Source of the DNA: Sphingomonas piscis
Lineage (GTDB): Bacteria > Pseudomonadota > Alphaproteobacteria > Sphingomonadales > Sphingomonadaceae
Length of the DNA stretch: 64,000 nt
Direction of reading: 5' to 3'
NCBI RefSeq assembly: GCF_011300455.1
Contig: NZ_CP049869.1
Coordinates: forward strand, 1,639,501 to 1,703,500
Shown here: piece after piece, positions 32,867 to 42,729 of the stretch
Layout: each line of letters opens with the position of its first letter
How positions within the stretch are numbered: position 1 is the first letter of the stretch
Notes under the pieces: model-generated
Told to the model about the DNA's origin: nothing
The model's database searches: none
The model's input: the letters and a program-made list of their open reading frames with translations, nothing else
Made by a program: the position numbers and the translations under genes

Positions 32867-35523
32867 CCGGAACGCGGCGACCCGGGCGATTGCCTCGTCG
32901 AGCGGGATACGCCGGACCGGCACCCCGGGTGGAAAGGCGCTGAGCAGCCGCGACGGCATCGCCGCCGACAGGATCACGAACTGGCCGCGGTCGCCTTGCC
33001 GCCGGATCAATCGCCCGAACGCCTGCGCCAGTCGGTCGCGCACCGCCCGGTCATCGTAGGCCGTGCCGCCACCGGACATGCGCCGGGCACCATGAAGCAC
33101 GGTCGGGCGCGGCCAGGGCACGCGTTCCATCACCACCAGCCGCAGCGACTCGCCCGGCACGTCGACGCCATCGCGCAGGGCGTCGGTGCCGAGCAGTGAC
33201 GCTTTGGGATCGTCGCGGAAGATGTCGACCAGGGTGCCCGCGTCCATCGGGTCGACGTGCTGGGCCAGCAACGGCAGTCCCGCCCGTGCGAGCCGGTCGG
33301 CGATGCGGGCGTGTACCGCCTTCAATCGCTGGATAGCGGTGAACAGGCCCAGCGTGCCGCCGCCGGATGCCTCGATCAACCGAGCGTAGGCGCCGGCGAG
33401 CGCGGCCGTGTCGCCCGCCTTCACGTCGGTGACGATCAGCACTTCGGCCGAGTTCGCATAATCGAACGGGCTTTCGGCCAAGAAGGTTTGCGCCGGCAAG
33501 GGCAGGTGCGCCGCGCCCGTACGCGCCTCGGCAACGGGCCAACCTTCGCCGCCGGTCAGGGTCGCGGACGTGACCAGCACGCCGTCCGCATTGGCCAGCA
33601 CCGCAGACGCCAGCGGGCGGGTCGGGTCGAGCCAGCGGCGATGGATCGCAACGTCATATTCGCGGCCGTCCACTCGCTCGATCGCCAGCCAGTCGACGAA
33701 GTCCGGATCGGCCGCACCGCCGATCCGGGCCAGCAGACCGATCCATGCAGCCAGCGTCTCGCGCCGCCAGGACAAACCGCGAATGGCCCCTTCGACCCGC
33801 GCACGCGCCTGTGCATCAAGCCAGTCCGGCGCGTCCCCAAGCACGGCATCCAGGCGGCGTTCCAGCGCCGCAAGCGGCTTCTGCAGGGCTTCCAGCGTGA
33901 CCACCGCCGCCTCGGCAGCGGAGACCAGCGCCCCGTCGGGCTCGGCCAGTTCCGTCTCCAGGCCGTAGCCCGCCTCCTGGGCCTTGGCCCGCGCGTAAAC
34001 CATGCTCCGCACCTCGGCGAGCAAGGCCTCGCACGGCCCGAACGGCATGCCCTCCGCCAATCTTCCGAGCCAGCCGTCGGACGGCAGGTTCCGGGCGGCA
34101 TCAACGGCTGCGTCCAGCGCCCGCGCGCCTTCGTCGTCATAGGATGCGACATCCATCAGCCGCGCCGCAAGCCCCCGCCGGCGTCCGCGCGCGCGGCCCT
34201 CCGGACCGACGATCCAGCGCCGCATCTCGATCGACTCCTGGCCGCCGAACGCGACGGCGAAGGTTGAATCGGAGGCGTCGAACAGGTGGTGACCCTCGTC
34301 GAACACGATCCGCGCCGGTGCATCCTCCCGCGCCCGGGCGGCGTTGATCATGACCAGCGCATGATTGGCGATCACCAGGTCCGCCTCGCGTCCCGCGCGC
34401 TCGGCCCGTTCAATGAAGCAGCGGCGGTAATGCGGGCAGCCGGCATAAACGCATTCGCCTCGCCGGTCAGTGAGCGCGGTTGCGCCCGCCCGTCGAAACA
34501 AGGTCGGAAGCCAGCCGGGCAGGTCGCCACCGACCATGTCGCCATCTTTCGAGTAAGCCGCCCAGCGCGCCACCAGCTGCGCCAGCACCGCCGCCCGCCC
34601 GGCGAACGCGCCCTGCATCGCGTCCTCAAGGTTCAGCAGGCAGAGGTAGTTCTCCCGCCCCTTGCGTACGACGATCTTCTTCTCGCGCGTCGCCTTGTCG
34701 GCGAACAGGCGCGGCCCTTCGGCATCGAGCTGCCGCTGCAACGCCTTGGTGAAGGTCGATACCCACACCGTCCCGCCCGCCGCCTCTGCCCACAGTGACG
34801 AAGGCGCGAGATAAGCGAGGGTCTTGCCGATCCCCGTCCCTGCCTCGGCCAGCACCATGTTCGGTGCCCCCTGCTTGGTCTTTTGCGCGAAGATCGCCGA
34901 GGCGGCCGCCGCCATCGCCTTCTGCCCCTCCCGCACTTCCGACCCGCCGCCGGTCAACTCCGCCAGCTTGTCGCGCGCGGCCTGGGGCGGAATGGTCATC
35001 GGCCGGGGCGGCGGCCGCTCGGCGCTTTCTTCCCACTGCGGCAGGCGGGAGAAGAGCATGCGTTCGCCCCGCTCGGGCCGGGGAGGCGTGAACCGATGAG
35101 CGGCGCCCAACCCCAGCCGAGCCGGTGCAGGGTGGCATTGCTGGTCCATGCGCCCTCCCGCTCGGGCCAGTCGCAGTCCAGCACGGCAAGCAGCCGATCG
35201 GCGATGTCCCGCAAGGACGCTGCGGCCTCGGCATCGCTGGCAGGCGGCGTCAGGCCAAGTTGCTTGGCGAGGCCGGCGGGTGTCGGGACGGCAAAGCGCG
35301 CCGGGTGGATGAAGGCGAACAGCTCCAGCAGGTCGAGGCCGGACAGTTCTGGATATCCGAGGCGCTGCCCGATAAGCGGCGCATTGAGCACGATATGCGG
35401 CGTCTCCGCCGCACGCGCGATCGCTTGGCCCCGTTCGATCTCGCGCAACGGGCCGTCCGACAGCGCGAGCCAGATGCCCGCATGGGTTGCGTGCAGGGCT
35501 GGAAGAGGCAATGGAGCGGCCAT
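32804..35523 (-). pseudogene. DinG-like ATP-dependent DNA helicase, split by a one-base frameshift
   Basis: The N-terminal part reads from ATG 35523 (LPALHATHAGIWLALSDGP... LELFAFIHPARFAVPTPAGL) to about 35083. The rest continues in another minus-strand frame (RPERGERMLFSRLPQWEES, Walker A AEAGTGIGKTLAYLAP, DEGH box IVFDEGHHLFD, and the C-terminal motif DRAVRDRLAQAFGRLIRRQGDRGQ). A G4 run at 35080-35083 (C4 on the coding strand) needs one more base to fuse them. Both halves are otherwise intact over about 900 residues, so a sequencing error is more likely than decay. XPD/DinG-type helicases unwind DNA in repair. Confidence 0.82.
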
Positions 35524-35564
35524 CCTCCGCACCCTGTCCCCAAGAGAACAGAAGAGCAACGATT

Positions 35565-37145
35565 TTGGACGCCGAACAGCTTCGATCCGCCGCAATGCAG
35601 TCCAAAGCCTGGCCCTACGAGGAGGCGCGCAAGCTCTTGAAGCGGTGGCCAGACGGGAAGCCGGATAGTGCGCCGGTGCTGTTCGAGACGGGCTACGGCC
35701 CCTCGGGCCTGCCGCACATCGGCACCTTCAACGAGGTCGCGCGCACCAGCTTCGTCCGCCGGGCCTATGAGGAACTGACCGGCGGTGCGCCAACGCGGCT
35801 GGTGGCGTTCAGCGACGACATGGACGGGCTCCGCAAGGTGCCGGACAATGTGCCCAATCAGGCGATGCTGGCTGAGCACCTCGGCAAGCCGCTGACCAGA
35901 ATTCCCGACCCGTTCGGCACGCACGAAAGTTTCGCGCATCACAACAATGCGATGCTCCGCCACTTCCTCGACCAGTTCGGCTTCGATTACGAGTTTCTGT
36001 CGGCGACGGATTGCTACTCAAGCGGCCGCTTCGACGAGATCGTCCGCCAGGTGCTGCGCCAATGGGACGGCGTCATGGGCGTGATGCTGCCGACCCTGCG
36101 CGAGGAGCGGCGGCAGACCTATTCGCCGGTTCTTCCGGTCTCGCCGTCGAGCGGCAAGGTGCTTCAGGTTCCGGTCGAGGTGATGGATGCGGAAGCGGGC
36201 ACGATTGCCTTCACCGACGAGGACGGATCGCGGGTCGAACAGTCGGCTCTGAGCGGCATGTCGAAGCTGCAGTGGAAGGTCGACTGGGCTGCGCGCTGGG
36301 TCGCGCTTGGTGTCGATTACGAAATGGCCGGCAAGGATCTGATCGACAGTGTCGTCCAATCGTCCAAGATCGCCCGTGTGCTCGGCGGCCGTCCGCCGGA
36401 AGGCTTCAATTATGAGATGTTCCTCGACGACAAGGGCGAGAAGATCTCCAAGTCCAAGGGCAACGGGCTGAGCATCGAGGAGTGGCTTCGCTACGGCAGC
36501 GAGGAGAGCCTGAGCTTCTATATCTACCGGGAGCCCAAGAAGGCGAAGAGCCTGCACCTGGCGCTGATCCCGCGCGCGGTGGACGAATATTGGCAGTTTC
36601 GCGGCAATTACCCGGCGCAGCCGATTGAGCAGAAGCTCGGCAACCCGGTCCACCATATCCATCGCGGTGCAGTGCCGGAGCCGACCAGCCTGCCGCTGAC
36701 CTTCGGGCTATTGCTCAACCTCGTCAGCCTGCCTGGCGTCAACGATCCTGAGACGGCGTGGAAGTTCGTGAGGCGCTATGCGCCCGACACCTCGCCCGAA
36801 ACGCACCCGGAACTGGACGAGCTGATCGGCCTTGCGGTTAATTACGCACGCGACTTCGTTGCGCCGACGCTGCAACGGCGCGCGCCGGCGGAGCAGGAAG
36901 TCGACGCCCTCAGGGAGCTGGACAGCGAACTGGCCAAACTTGACCCCGACACGCCGGGCGATGAGATCCAGAACATCGTTTTCGAGGTCGGCAAGCATTA
37001 CGAGTTCGAGAGCCTGCGCCACTGGTTCCAGGCGCTCTACGAGACCTTGCTTGGCTCCAGTCAGGGACCGCGCATGGGCAGCTTCATCGCCCTTTACGGC
37101 ATCGACAACAGCCGCAGGCTGATTGCGGAAGCGATTGGCGCCTGA
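35565..37145 (+). CDS. lysK: Lysyl-tRNA synthetase, class I
   Basis: 526 residues from a TTG at 35565, which keeps the N-terminal LRSAAMQSKAWPYEEARKLL aligned with the family; an ATG at 35595 is the alternative. Class I motifs are clear: HIGT in GPSGLPHIGTFNE and KISKS in GEKISKSKGNG. This archaeal-type LysRS is the standard enzyme in many alphaproteobacteria and replaces the class II form. Divergent from the dinG-like gene, with starts only about 40 bp apart. Confidence 0.95.
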   Translation: MDAEQLRSAAMQSKAWPYEEARKLLKRWPDGKPDSAPVLFETGYGPSGLPHIGTFNEVARTSFVRRAYEELTGGAPTRLVAFSDDMDGLRKVPDNVPNQAMLAEHLGKPLTRIPDPFGTHESFAHHNNAMLRHFLDQFGFDYEFLSATDCYSSGRFDEIVRQVLRQWDGVMGVMLPTLREERRQTYSPVLPVSPSSGKVLQVPVEVMDAEAGTIAFTDEDGSRVEQSALSGMSKLQWKVDWAARWVALGVDYEMAGKDLIDSVVQSSKIARVLGGRPPEGFNYEMFLDDKGEKISKSKGNGLSIEEWLRYGSEESLSFYIYREPKKAKSLHLALIPRAVDEYWQFRGNYPAQPIEQKLGNPVHHIHRGAVPEPTSLPLTFGLLLNLVSLPGVNDPETAWKFVRRYAPDTSPETHPELDELIGLAVNYARDFVAPTLQRRAPAEQEVDALRELDSELAKLDPDTPGDEIQNIVFEVGKHYEFESLRHWFQALYETLLGSSQGPRMGSFIALYGIDNSRRLIAEAIGA

Positions 37146-37155
37146 TCCAGCCGGG

Positions 37156-38193
37156 ATGACGAGCAAGTCGGCCCGGAGCTTTCGTCGAATCGCGCTAGCC
37201 ATCCTGGGTGCGATGATGCCGTGCGCGGCCGGTGCGCAGGCCTGGCCACAACCGGTCTATCGTGAAGATTTCCCCGACCCCTTCATCATCGAAACGCGGG
37301 GTCGCTATCTCGCATATTCGACCAACACCGCGGTCAACGTACCGATGCTGCAATCGTCGGACCTCCGTCATTGGTCGCCGCTTCTTGAGCCCAGCACGTC
37401 CGGCAAGCTGCGCGATGCACTGCCGCAGCTCGGCCCTTGGGCGCGCGCGGGCTTCACATGGGCACCGGAAGTGATCCGCATCGGCCGCCGGTGGAGGCTT
37501 TATTACACGGCGCGAAGCCGAACGTCCGACCGGCAGTGCGTCGGCGTGGCATCGGCCGATCGCCCCGACGGACCGTTCCGCGACCGATCGCCGACACCCT
37601 TGGTTTGCCAGGACGATCTCGGCGGTTCGATCGACGCCAGCCCTTTCCGCGATCGGTCGGGCGCGCTTTACCTCCTCTACAAGAATGACGGCAACAGCAT
37701 CGGGGCAGCGACATCCATCTGGTCGCAGCGGCTGACGCCCGACGGACTGAGGCTGCGCGGCCGTGCTGCGGCGTTGCTGACCAATCGTGTGGACTGGCAG
37801 GGTGGGGTGATCGAGGCCCCGACCATGATTCGGCGCGGCGGCGCCTATCAGCTTTTCTTTTCCGGCGGTGCGTTCGGCTGGCCGGCCGATGCCGCAACCT
37901 CGCCCTACGCCATCGGCTACGCCACCTGCCGCGGGCCGATGGGTCCGTGCACACCTTTGGACGAGCCCTTGCTCGCCAGTTCGGTAAGCAGCGGTGCCAG
38001 CGCCTGCCTGAGTGGACCGGGGCATCAGGCCTTGTTCGAATCGCGAGGCCGGACGTTCATCGCCTTTCATGGATGGGCCGTTACCGACGATTGCCGACGA
38101 GGCGCGGCGAAGCGCCTGCTCTACATCGCTCGGCTGCGTTGGGTGGACGGTGCGCCCGTGATCGGCCCTGTACCGTCGACGGCTCGACGCTAA
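37156..38193 (+). CDS. Glycoside hydrolase family 43-like, secreted
   Basis: 345 residues from ATG 37156. A signal peptide (IALAILGAMMPCAAGAQA) leads into a five-bladed-propeller hydrolase. The three acidic positions of GH43 are visible: Asp in FPDPFIIETRGRYLAYST, Asp in GSIDASPFRD and Glu in GGVIEAPTMI; TWAPEVIRIG is the usual blade. Likely acts on arabinose- or xylose-containing polysaccharide in the periplasm or outside. It begins 10 bp after lysK but has no functional link to it. Confidence 0.85.
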   Translation: MTSKSARSFRRIALAILGAMMPCAAGAQAWPQPVYREDFPDPFIIETRGRYLAYSTNTAVNVPMLQSSDLRHWSPLLEPSTSGKLRDALPQLGPWARAGFTWAPEVIRIGRRWRLYYTARSRTSDRQCVGVASADRPDGPFRDRSPTPLVCQDDLGGSIDASPFRDRSGALYLLYKNDGNSIGAATSIWSQRLTPDGLRLRGRAAALLTNRVDWQGGVIEAPTMIRRGGAYQLFFSGGAFGWPADAATSPYAIGYATCRGPMGPCTPLDEPLLASSVSSGASACLSGPGHQALFESRGRTFIAFHGWAVTDDCRRGAAKRLLYIARLRWVDGAPVIGPVPSTARR

Positions 38194-38270
38194 GCAGCAC
38201 CGAAGGACCTCGTCTACGATCGCTTAACCCTCGGCTGCTAATTTGCCTGCGCTGGCCGACACCGAGGGTG

Positions 38271-39293
38271 ATGATCGAAGTGAACCTGCAGTCGAACCTC
38301 GGTGCCTCGCACCCGCAGGCGGCGAACATACCGTCGGCAGGGACGCAAGGAGTTCGGGCCTATTCCGAGCCTGACGTCCCGCATCCCCTGCAACTAACGT
38401 TCCTCCACGAAGCGGGTGAGGCCGCCTGGGTTGAGGAGCTGCGGGGACTGCTCACAGCCGGAAGAACAGGCGACGCGGATGCCCGGCTCTGCGAAGCACT
38501 GGACGGGTTCCAAGGTTCGCTTGCCCGTCTGTGCAAAGGGATCTCGGCAGATGGCGTGGCGCTTGAGGGGTTTGAGGACCTGCTGCCCGTTCTGGAGGAA
38601 TGGGAAGGTCCGGCGATCACCGCGATCACACTGGGTCTTACCAATCCCCCCGACCTCGCCTTTGAAGCCGGCCGGCTCCACGACCCGGAGCTGCTTCTCG
38701 GCCTCTATTCGGACGAAAGCTATCCGTTCAGCAGCGTCAGCAACGCCGACCTTCTCGCCGAATGCGCGAAGGAGATGCCGGCCTGGGTCGGGGCCGAAGA
38801 GGATGTGGAGTTCCACCTGTCGATCCAGGGATTGGCCGAACTCAACACCGCGCTGATCCATTGCAAGCACCGCCGCTTTCTTCGCGACGGCCGCGACGGC
38901 GTCGAGGCGCGCGCGCCCGGCGGCTATGTCGAATATGTTCTCGGCTGCTGGCTGCTTGCTACCCGCTTGCTTCAAGCGGCCGAGCGGGCGGTCGATGCGG
39001 GCGTGCTTCCGCGCGGCTGCCGCCTGATCACGGGAACCGTCGACGTCAATGCCGATGTCGTCACCGTCTTCGGTGCCGAGCGCAGCAACGGTGGCCGGGC
39101 CTCGGCGACGGGCCAACCCGCCTTTGCGACCCTGACGGTCAAGCCCTGGGTTCCGCGAGAGGATCCTACTGCCGAGGCCGTGGCGCCGCCGGCAACGCTG
39201 CGGCAGCGCCTGTGTGCGACATCGGACGAGCCGGCGGCGCCCGCTCGCACCGGCCTCTTCGCTCGTCTGTTCGGCCGGATCCTCGGTCGCTGA
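38271..39293 (+). CDS. Hypothetical protein (340 aa)
   Basis: Not recognised. Starts at ATG 38271 with GAGGG just upstream. No signal peptide or long hydrophobic segment except a moderately hydrophobic helix near GGYVEYVLGCWLLATRLLQ. The N-terminal half is acidic and helical (LHEAGEAAWVEELRGLL, FEDLLPVLEEWEG). The C-terminal end is basic and amphipathic (GLFARLFGRILGR) and could bind membrane. It follows the GH43 gene by 77 bp on the same strand. Confidence 0.7.
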   Translation: MIEVNLQSNLGASHPQAANIPSAGTQGVRAYSEPDVPHPLQLTFLHEAGEAAWVEELRGLLTAGRTGDADARLCEALDGFQGSLARLCKGISADGVALEGFEDLLPVLEEWEGPAITAITLGLTNPPDLAFEAGRLHDPELLLGLYSDESYPFSSVSNADLLAECAKEMPAWVGAEEDVEFHLSIQGLAELNTALIHCKHRRFLRDGRDGVEARAPGGYVEYVLGCWLLATRLLQAAERAVDAGVLPRGCRLITGTVDVNADVVTVFGAERSNGGRASATGQPAFATLTVKPWVPREDPTAEAVAPPATLRQRLCATSDEPAAPARTGLFARLFGRILGR

Positions 39294-39413
39294 GCTTTGA
39301 TGCCCCTCCAGCGGGTCGGATGTGCTGGAGCACTCGCGCGATCGGCAGGACGGCCTTGCGTTTAAGTTCGCTTGAGACGCGAAGACCGTCACAATTGCGA
39401 GCTTAAGCGAAGG

Positions 39414-41243
39414 TCATTGCGCTCGGCGGGTTCCGATCCAGCGATCAATCTTCTGCTCGAGGATCGCGAGCGGCAGGGCTCCGGTCATCAGCACCTGGGC
39501 GTGGAACTCGCGGACGTCGAACTTGGGGCCGAGCTCCGCCTCCGCCTTGCGCCGCAGCCGCTGGATCGTCAGCGCGCCGATCTTGTAGGCCAATGCCTGG
39601 CTGGGAATGGCGATATAACGCTCCACCTCCGCGATGACGTCGGTGCGGCCCATATCCGAGTGATCCAGCATATATTTGATCGCCTGGTCGCGGGTCCAAC
39701 CCTTGGAATGGATGCCTGTGTCGACCACCAGTCGCATCGCACGGAGCATTTCGTCGGACAGAGTGCCGAAACGCTGCATTGGGTCCTTGTAGAAGCCCAT
39801 GTCGTAGCCGAGCGTCTCGGCATAAAGCGCCCAGCCCTCGACGAAGGCGGTGTTGCCGCCGAAGCGCATGAAGGACGGCAGCGCCTCATTCTCCTGCGCC
39901 AGGCTGATCTGGAAATGGTGGCCCGGCGATCCTTCGTGCAGGTAGAGCGTCGTCATGCCCGGCGTCGTGCGCGACGGCAGGTCATAGGCGTTGAAGTAGA
40001 ACACGCCGGGGCGCGTGGCGTCGGCGGCGCCCTGCTCATAGCTCCCGCCCGCCTGGAACTTCTCGCGGAACGGCTCGACCGCGCGAATCTCCAGCTTCGT
40101 CTTAGGCATGGTGGAAAAATAGTCGGGGAGCTTCGCATCGACCGACTTTCCGATTGCGTAATAGCGCTGGGCCAGCGCCTCGCGGCTCTTCATCTTATAC
40201 TTGGGGTTGGTCCGAATATCGTCGAAGAACTGCTGAAGCGTTCCCTTGAAGCCGACCTCCGTCCTGACCTTCTCCATCTCCGCCGTGATCCGGGCGACTT
40301 CGCTGAGCCCGAGATTGTGGATCTCCTCCGGGCTCATCGACAGCGTTGTCGTGGACGGGACGAGGTGGCGGTAGAGTTGATCCCCGCCCTTCATGTGCAT
40401 CAGGCCGTGGCCTTCTCGCGCCTTCGCTAGATATTCGGCGCGCAAGAAATTCCGCAGGCGGGTCAGCGCCGGATAGAGTTCATCTGTCAGTTCGGCCTTG
40501 TAGGCCGCGGTCAAGCGCGCCCTGTCGGCGGCGCCGATGCTGTCCGGAAATTGATTGATCGGACCGAAGTAGGTCGACTCCTCCGGACGCTGACCAAGCT
40601 GGCCGTCGAGTTGCTCGATCATGTTGCGGACCGTCATCTTGGTATCCACGACGCCGCTTGCCTCACCCTGCCGGAACCGCTCGATCGCCCGGTCGAGATA
40701 GGTCGAGAATTCAGCGTGGCGCTTCAGGTTGTTTTCGTAATCCTCGACCGTCTTGAACGGGGCCGCGCCCTGGCCGCTGGCGATTGCGGGATAGTAGGTC
40801 TGATAGCCGCTGAAATGGTTTATCGGGCGAACGGCGGTCAGCGCGAGCAAGTCCGGCTGCAGTCCGCGCAGCGTGTCCTTGGTCGTATATTCGAAGACGT
40901 CGTAGGCCAGCTGGTCGGTGGAGTTGAGCTGGTCGCGCGGGATGGCTTTGAGCGCTGCAAGGTCCGCCTCGGACGCCGCGCGTTCGGCGGCGTAATATTC
41001 GTCGCTCAGATAGTCGCCAAAGTGGGCCGCGTAGCGCAGGTCGCCACGGATCAAGGCGTTCATCGGGTTGCGCTGAAGATTGGCCTCGTCGCTCGCCCTG
41101 AACAGGTCGAACAGCCGGTCGTGAGCGCTCGGTTGGACCGCCGCTGTTTGAGCGGCCGGCACCGTCATCGGGGCTTGTGCCACGGTGGTGCAGGCGGCAA
41201 GCGCCGAGGTGGAAAGCAAGGCGGCAAGCGGGCCGAATTTCAT
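39414..41243 (-). CDS. DUF885 family lipoprotein (putative metallopeptidase)
   Basis: 609 residues. The signal peptide ends in a lipobox (STSALAAC, Cys18). The metal-binding HExxxxH motif is LYLHEGSPGHHFQIS around residue 440; conserved flanking segments are FMRFGGNTAFVEGWALYAE and KVDTGIHSKGW-like VVDTGIHSKGWTRDQAI. DUF885 proteins are predicted zinc carboxypeptidase/aminopeptidase-like enzymes, anchored in the outer membrane facing the periplasm. Monocistronic; the 120 bp downstream toward the hypothetical gene contain no gene. Confidence 0.88.
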   Translation of the reverse strand: MKFGPLAALLSTSALAACTTVAQAPMTVPAAQTAAVQPSAHDRLFDLFRASDEANLQRNPMNALIRGDLRYAAHFGDYLSDEYYAAERAASEADLAALKAIPRDQLNSTDQLAYDVFEYTTKDTLRGLQPDLLALTAVRPINHFSGYQTYYPAIASGQGAAPFKTVEDYENNLKRHAEFSTYLDRAIERFRQGEASGVVDTKMTVRNMIEQLDGQLGQRPEESTYFGPINQFPDSIGAADRARLTAAYKAELTDELYPALTRLRNFLRAEYLAKAREGHGLMHMKGGDQLYRHLVPSTTTLSMSPEEIHNLGLSEVARITAEMEKVRTEVGFKGTLQQFFDDIRTNPKYKMKSREALAQRYYAIGKSVDAKLPDYFSTMPKTKLEIRAVEPFREKFQAGGSYEQGAADATRPGVFYFNAYDLPSRTTPGMTTLYLHEGSPGHHFQISLAQENEALPSFMRFGGNTAFVEGWALYAETLGYDMGFYKDPMQRFGTLSDEMLRAMRLVVDTGIHSKGWTRDQAIKYMLDHSDMGRTDVIAEVERYIAIPSQALAYKIGALTIQRLRRKAEAELGPKFDVREFHAQVLMTGALPLAILEQKIDRWIGTRRAQ

Positions 41244-41340
41244 GAGCTACCCTTAGCTAGAACTGTCCTATATGGGTAAGACGGCTACGCTGAGGGTCGA
41301 AGGCTTGCAATGGGATGTTCGACCAGGGGCCGACGGCCTT

Positions 41341-42147
41341 CTACCAGAAGAATGCGTAGACGACGTCGATGACCTCGCCGCTCCATGTGTCCACCAGCAA
41401 AGCGTCGTCGTGGTAGCGGACCCAGCGCGTGCCTGGATAGGCAGGCGGCAAGCGGTAGAAGCCCGGATCGTTGATCCAATAGCGGCTTGAGTAATAGTCC
41501 GGCCACAATCGCCAGCCGACATTGAAGCGCTGATAGCTCCAGCCGAACGGGTCGAAGTAGGCGCCCAAGTGGAAACGCGAGCGATTGCGGTTGCGATAGT
41601 CGCGCCAGTCGTAGCGGCGATCGTGCCGCCAATCGCCGCTCCAGCGATGGTTTACCCGGCTGTCGTTGCGTCCGACCCGCACCGGAGCCTGGCTGCCCTG
41701 GCGAGGCAGGGAGGTGCCGGAACGTTCGCGCAGCCGTTCGTTCCAGACACCGTCGCTGGGCTGCGGGGCACGGCGGTCGCGAGACCAGCGTTGGCGGAAT
41801 TCTTCGTTCCGGTCTGCTGGCGAAGGGTTGCGGGCATCGCGGTCGCCGCGACGCGCTTGCCAATCGGCGGCGTTTTCGGTTCCCCGAATAACGCGATCAT
41901 CCCCGACCCGCCGGTCGCTTCGCCATGCGCCGGCGGCGGACGTATCGCGGCGGCCGCTGCCGCTCACCTGATCGCGGCTCCAGTTCCGCGGCGTGGCGGG
42001 CTCGCTGCGGCTGCCGCGCCAAGCACGGCTTTCATTCGCACCCGTGTCACGACTGGGCCGATCCACCCGATTGTTCTCCGTCTCAAGCTGCGCCAGCAGC
42101 GGCGTCGACGCGGACGCCAGCAGGCAGGAGATGACGAAGTTACGCAC
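41341..42147 (-). CDS. RcnB family protein, periplasmic
   Basis: 268 residues. Signal peptide FVISCLLASASTPLLAQ. A long Arg/Asp/Trp-rich low-complexity region (residues about 25-180; SRAWRGSRSEPATPRNWSRD) precedes the RcnB domain at the C-terminus (PPAYPGTRWVRYHDDALLVD, TWSGEVIDVVYAFFW). RcnB in E. coli is a periplasmic factor in nickel/cobalt homeostasis; most long sphingomonad versions are uncharacterised. Confidence 0.85.
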   Translation of the reverse strand: MRNFVISCLLASASTPLLAQLETENNRVDRPSRDTGANESRAWRGSRSEPATPRNWSRDQVSGSGRRDTSAAGAWRSDRRVGDDRVIRGTENAADWQARRGDRDARNPSPADRNEEFRQRWSRDRRAPQPSDGVWNERLRERSGTSLPRQGSQAPVRVGRNDSRVNHRWSGDWRHDRRYDWRDYRNRNRSRFHLGAYFDPFGWSYQRFNVGWRLWPDYYSSRYWINDPGFYRLPPAYPGTRWVRYHDDALLVDTWSGEVIDVVYAFFW

Positions 42148-42164
42148 TACAAAGCCCTCGCTTG

Positions 42165-42686
42165 CTATTCAGGCGTCGGAGGTTGGTCCTTTGTAGATGA
42201 GCCGTCGCTTAACCGAGCCGGTGGCAACGCCGCCGGCGGCTGGACAAGGCGTGCGGCATGCTGGATGGCCCGGCGAATGCGCGGGTAAGTGCCGCAGCGG
42301 CAGATGTTCGGAAGCGCCGCAACGGCTTCCTCCGTCGGTGCCGGGCTGTTGGCGAGAAGGGCAGCAATGGCCATGATGAACCCGGGCTCGCAATAGCCGC
42401 ATTGCGTGACCTGTTCGGCCGCCCACGCCTGCTGGACGGCATGCGTTCCGCCGCTGGACAAGCCTTCGATGGTGGTGACCTTGGCGCCTTCAAGGGAGGC
42501 AATGCTGGCCGTGCAGCTGAGCATCGCCTGCCCATCGACGATGACGGTGCAGGCACCGCAATCGCCGCTTTCGCAGCCATGCTTGGTGCCGGTGAGATTG
42601 GACGCGTCGCGCAGCGCCCAAAGGAGGGGCGTGTCGGGATCGAGGCGATAGTGGACCGCTTCCCCATTCACCGTCATGCGAGTCAT
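42165..42686 (-). CDS. 2Fe-2S subunit of a molybdopterin-type oxidoreductase (IorA/CoxS-like), orphan
   Basis: 173 residues. Two clusters are fully encoded: plant-ferredoxin type (GTKHGCESGDCGACTVIVDG, then LSC) and the helical CGYCEPGFIMA...NICRCGTYPRIRRAI pair. Such subunits pass electrons from a molybdopterin subunit. No molybdopterin or FAD subunit gene lies next to it: the RcnB-like gene is on one side and the dehydrogenase gene on the other. The C-terminal tail is Pro-rich (PPAALPPARLSDGSS). Confidence 0.88.
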   Translation of the reverse strand: MTRMTVNGEAVHYRLDPDTPLLWALRDASNLTGTKHGCESGDCGACTVIVDGQAMLSCTASIASLEGAKVTTIEGLSSGGTHAVQQAWAAEQVTQCGYCEPGFIMAIAALLANSPAPTEEAVAALPNICRCGTYPRIRRAIQHAARLVQPPAALPPARLSDGSSTKDQPPTPE

Positions 42687-42729
42687 GGATCAGCGCTTAT
42701 CCGCAACGCGGACTGCCGCCAACGTGCCG

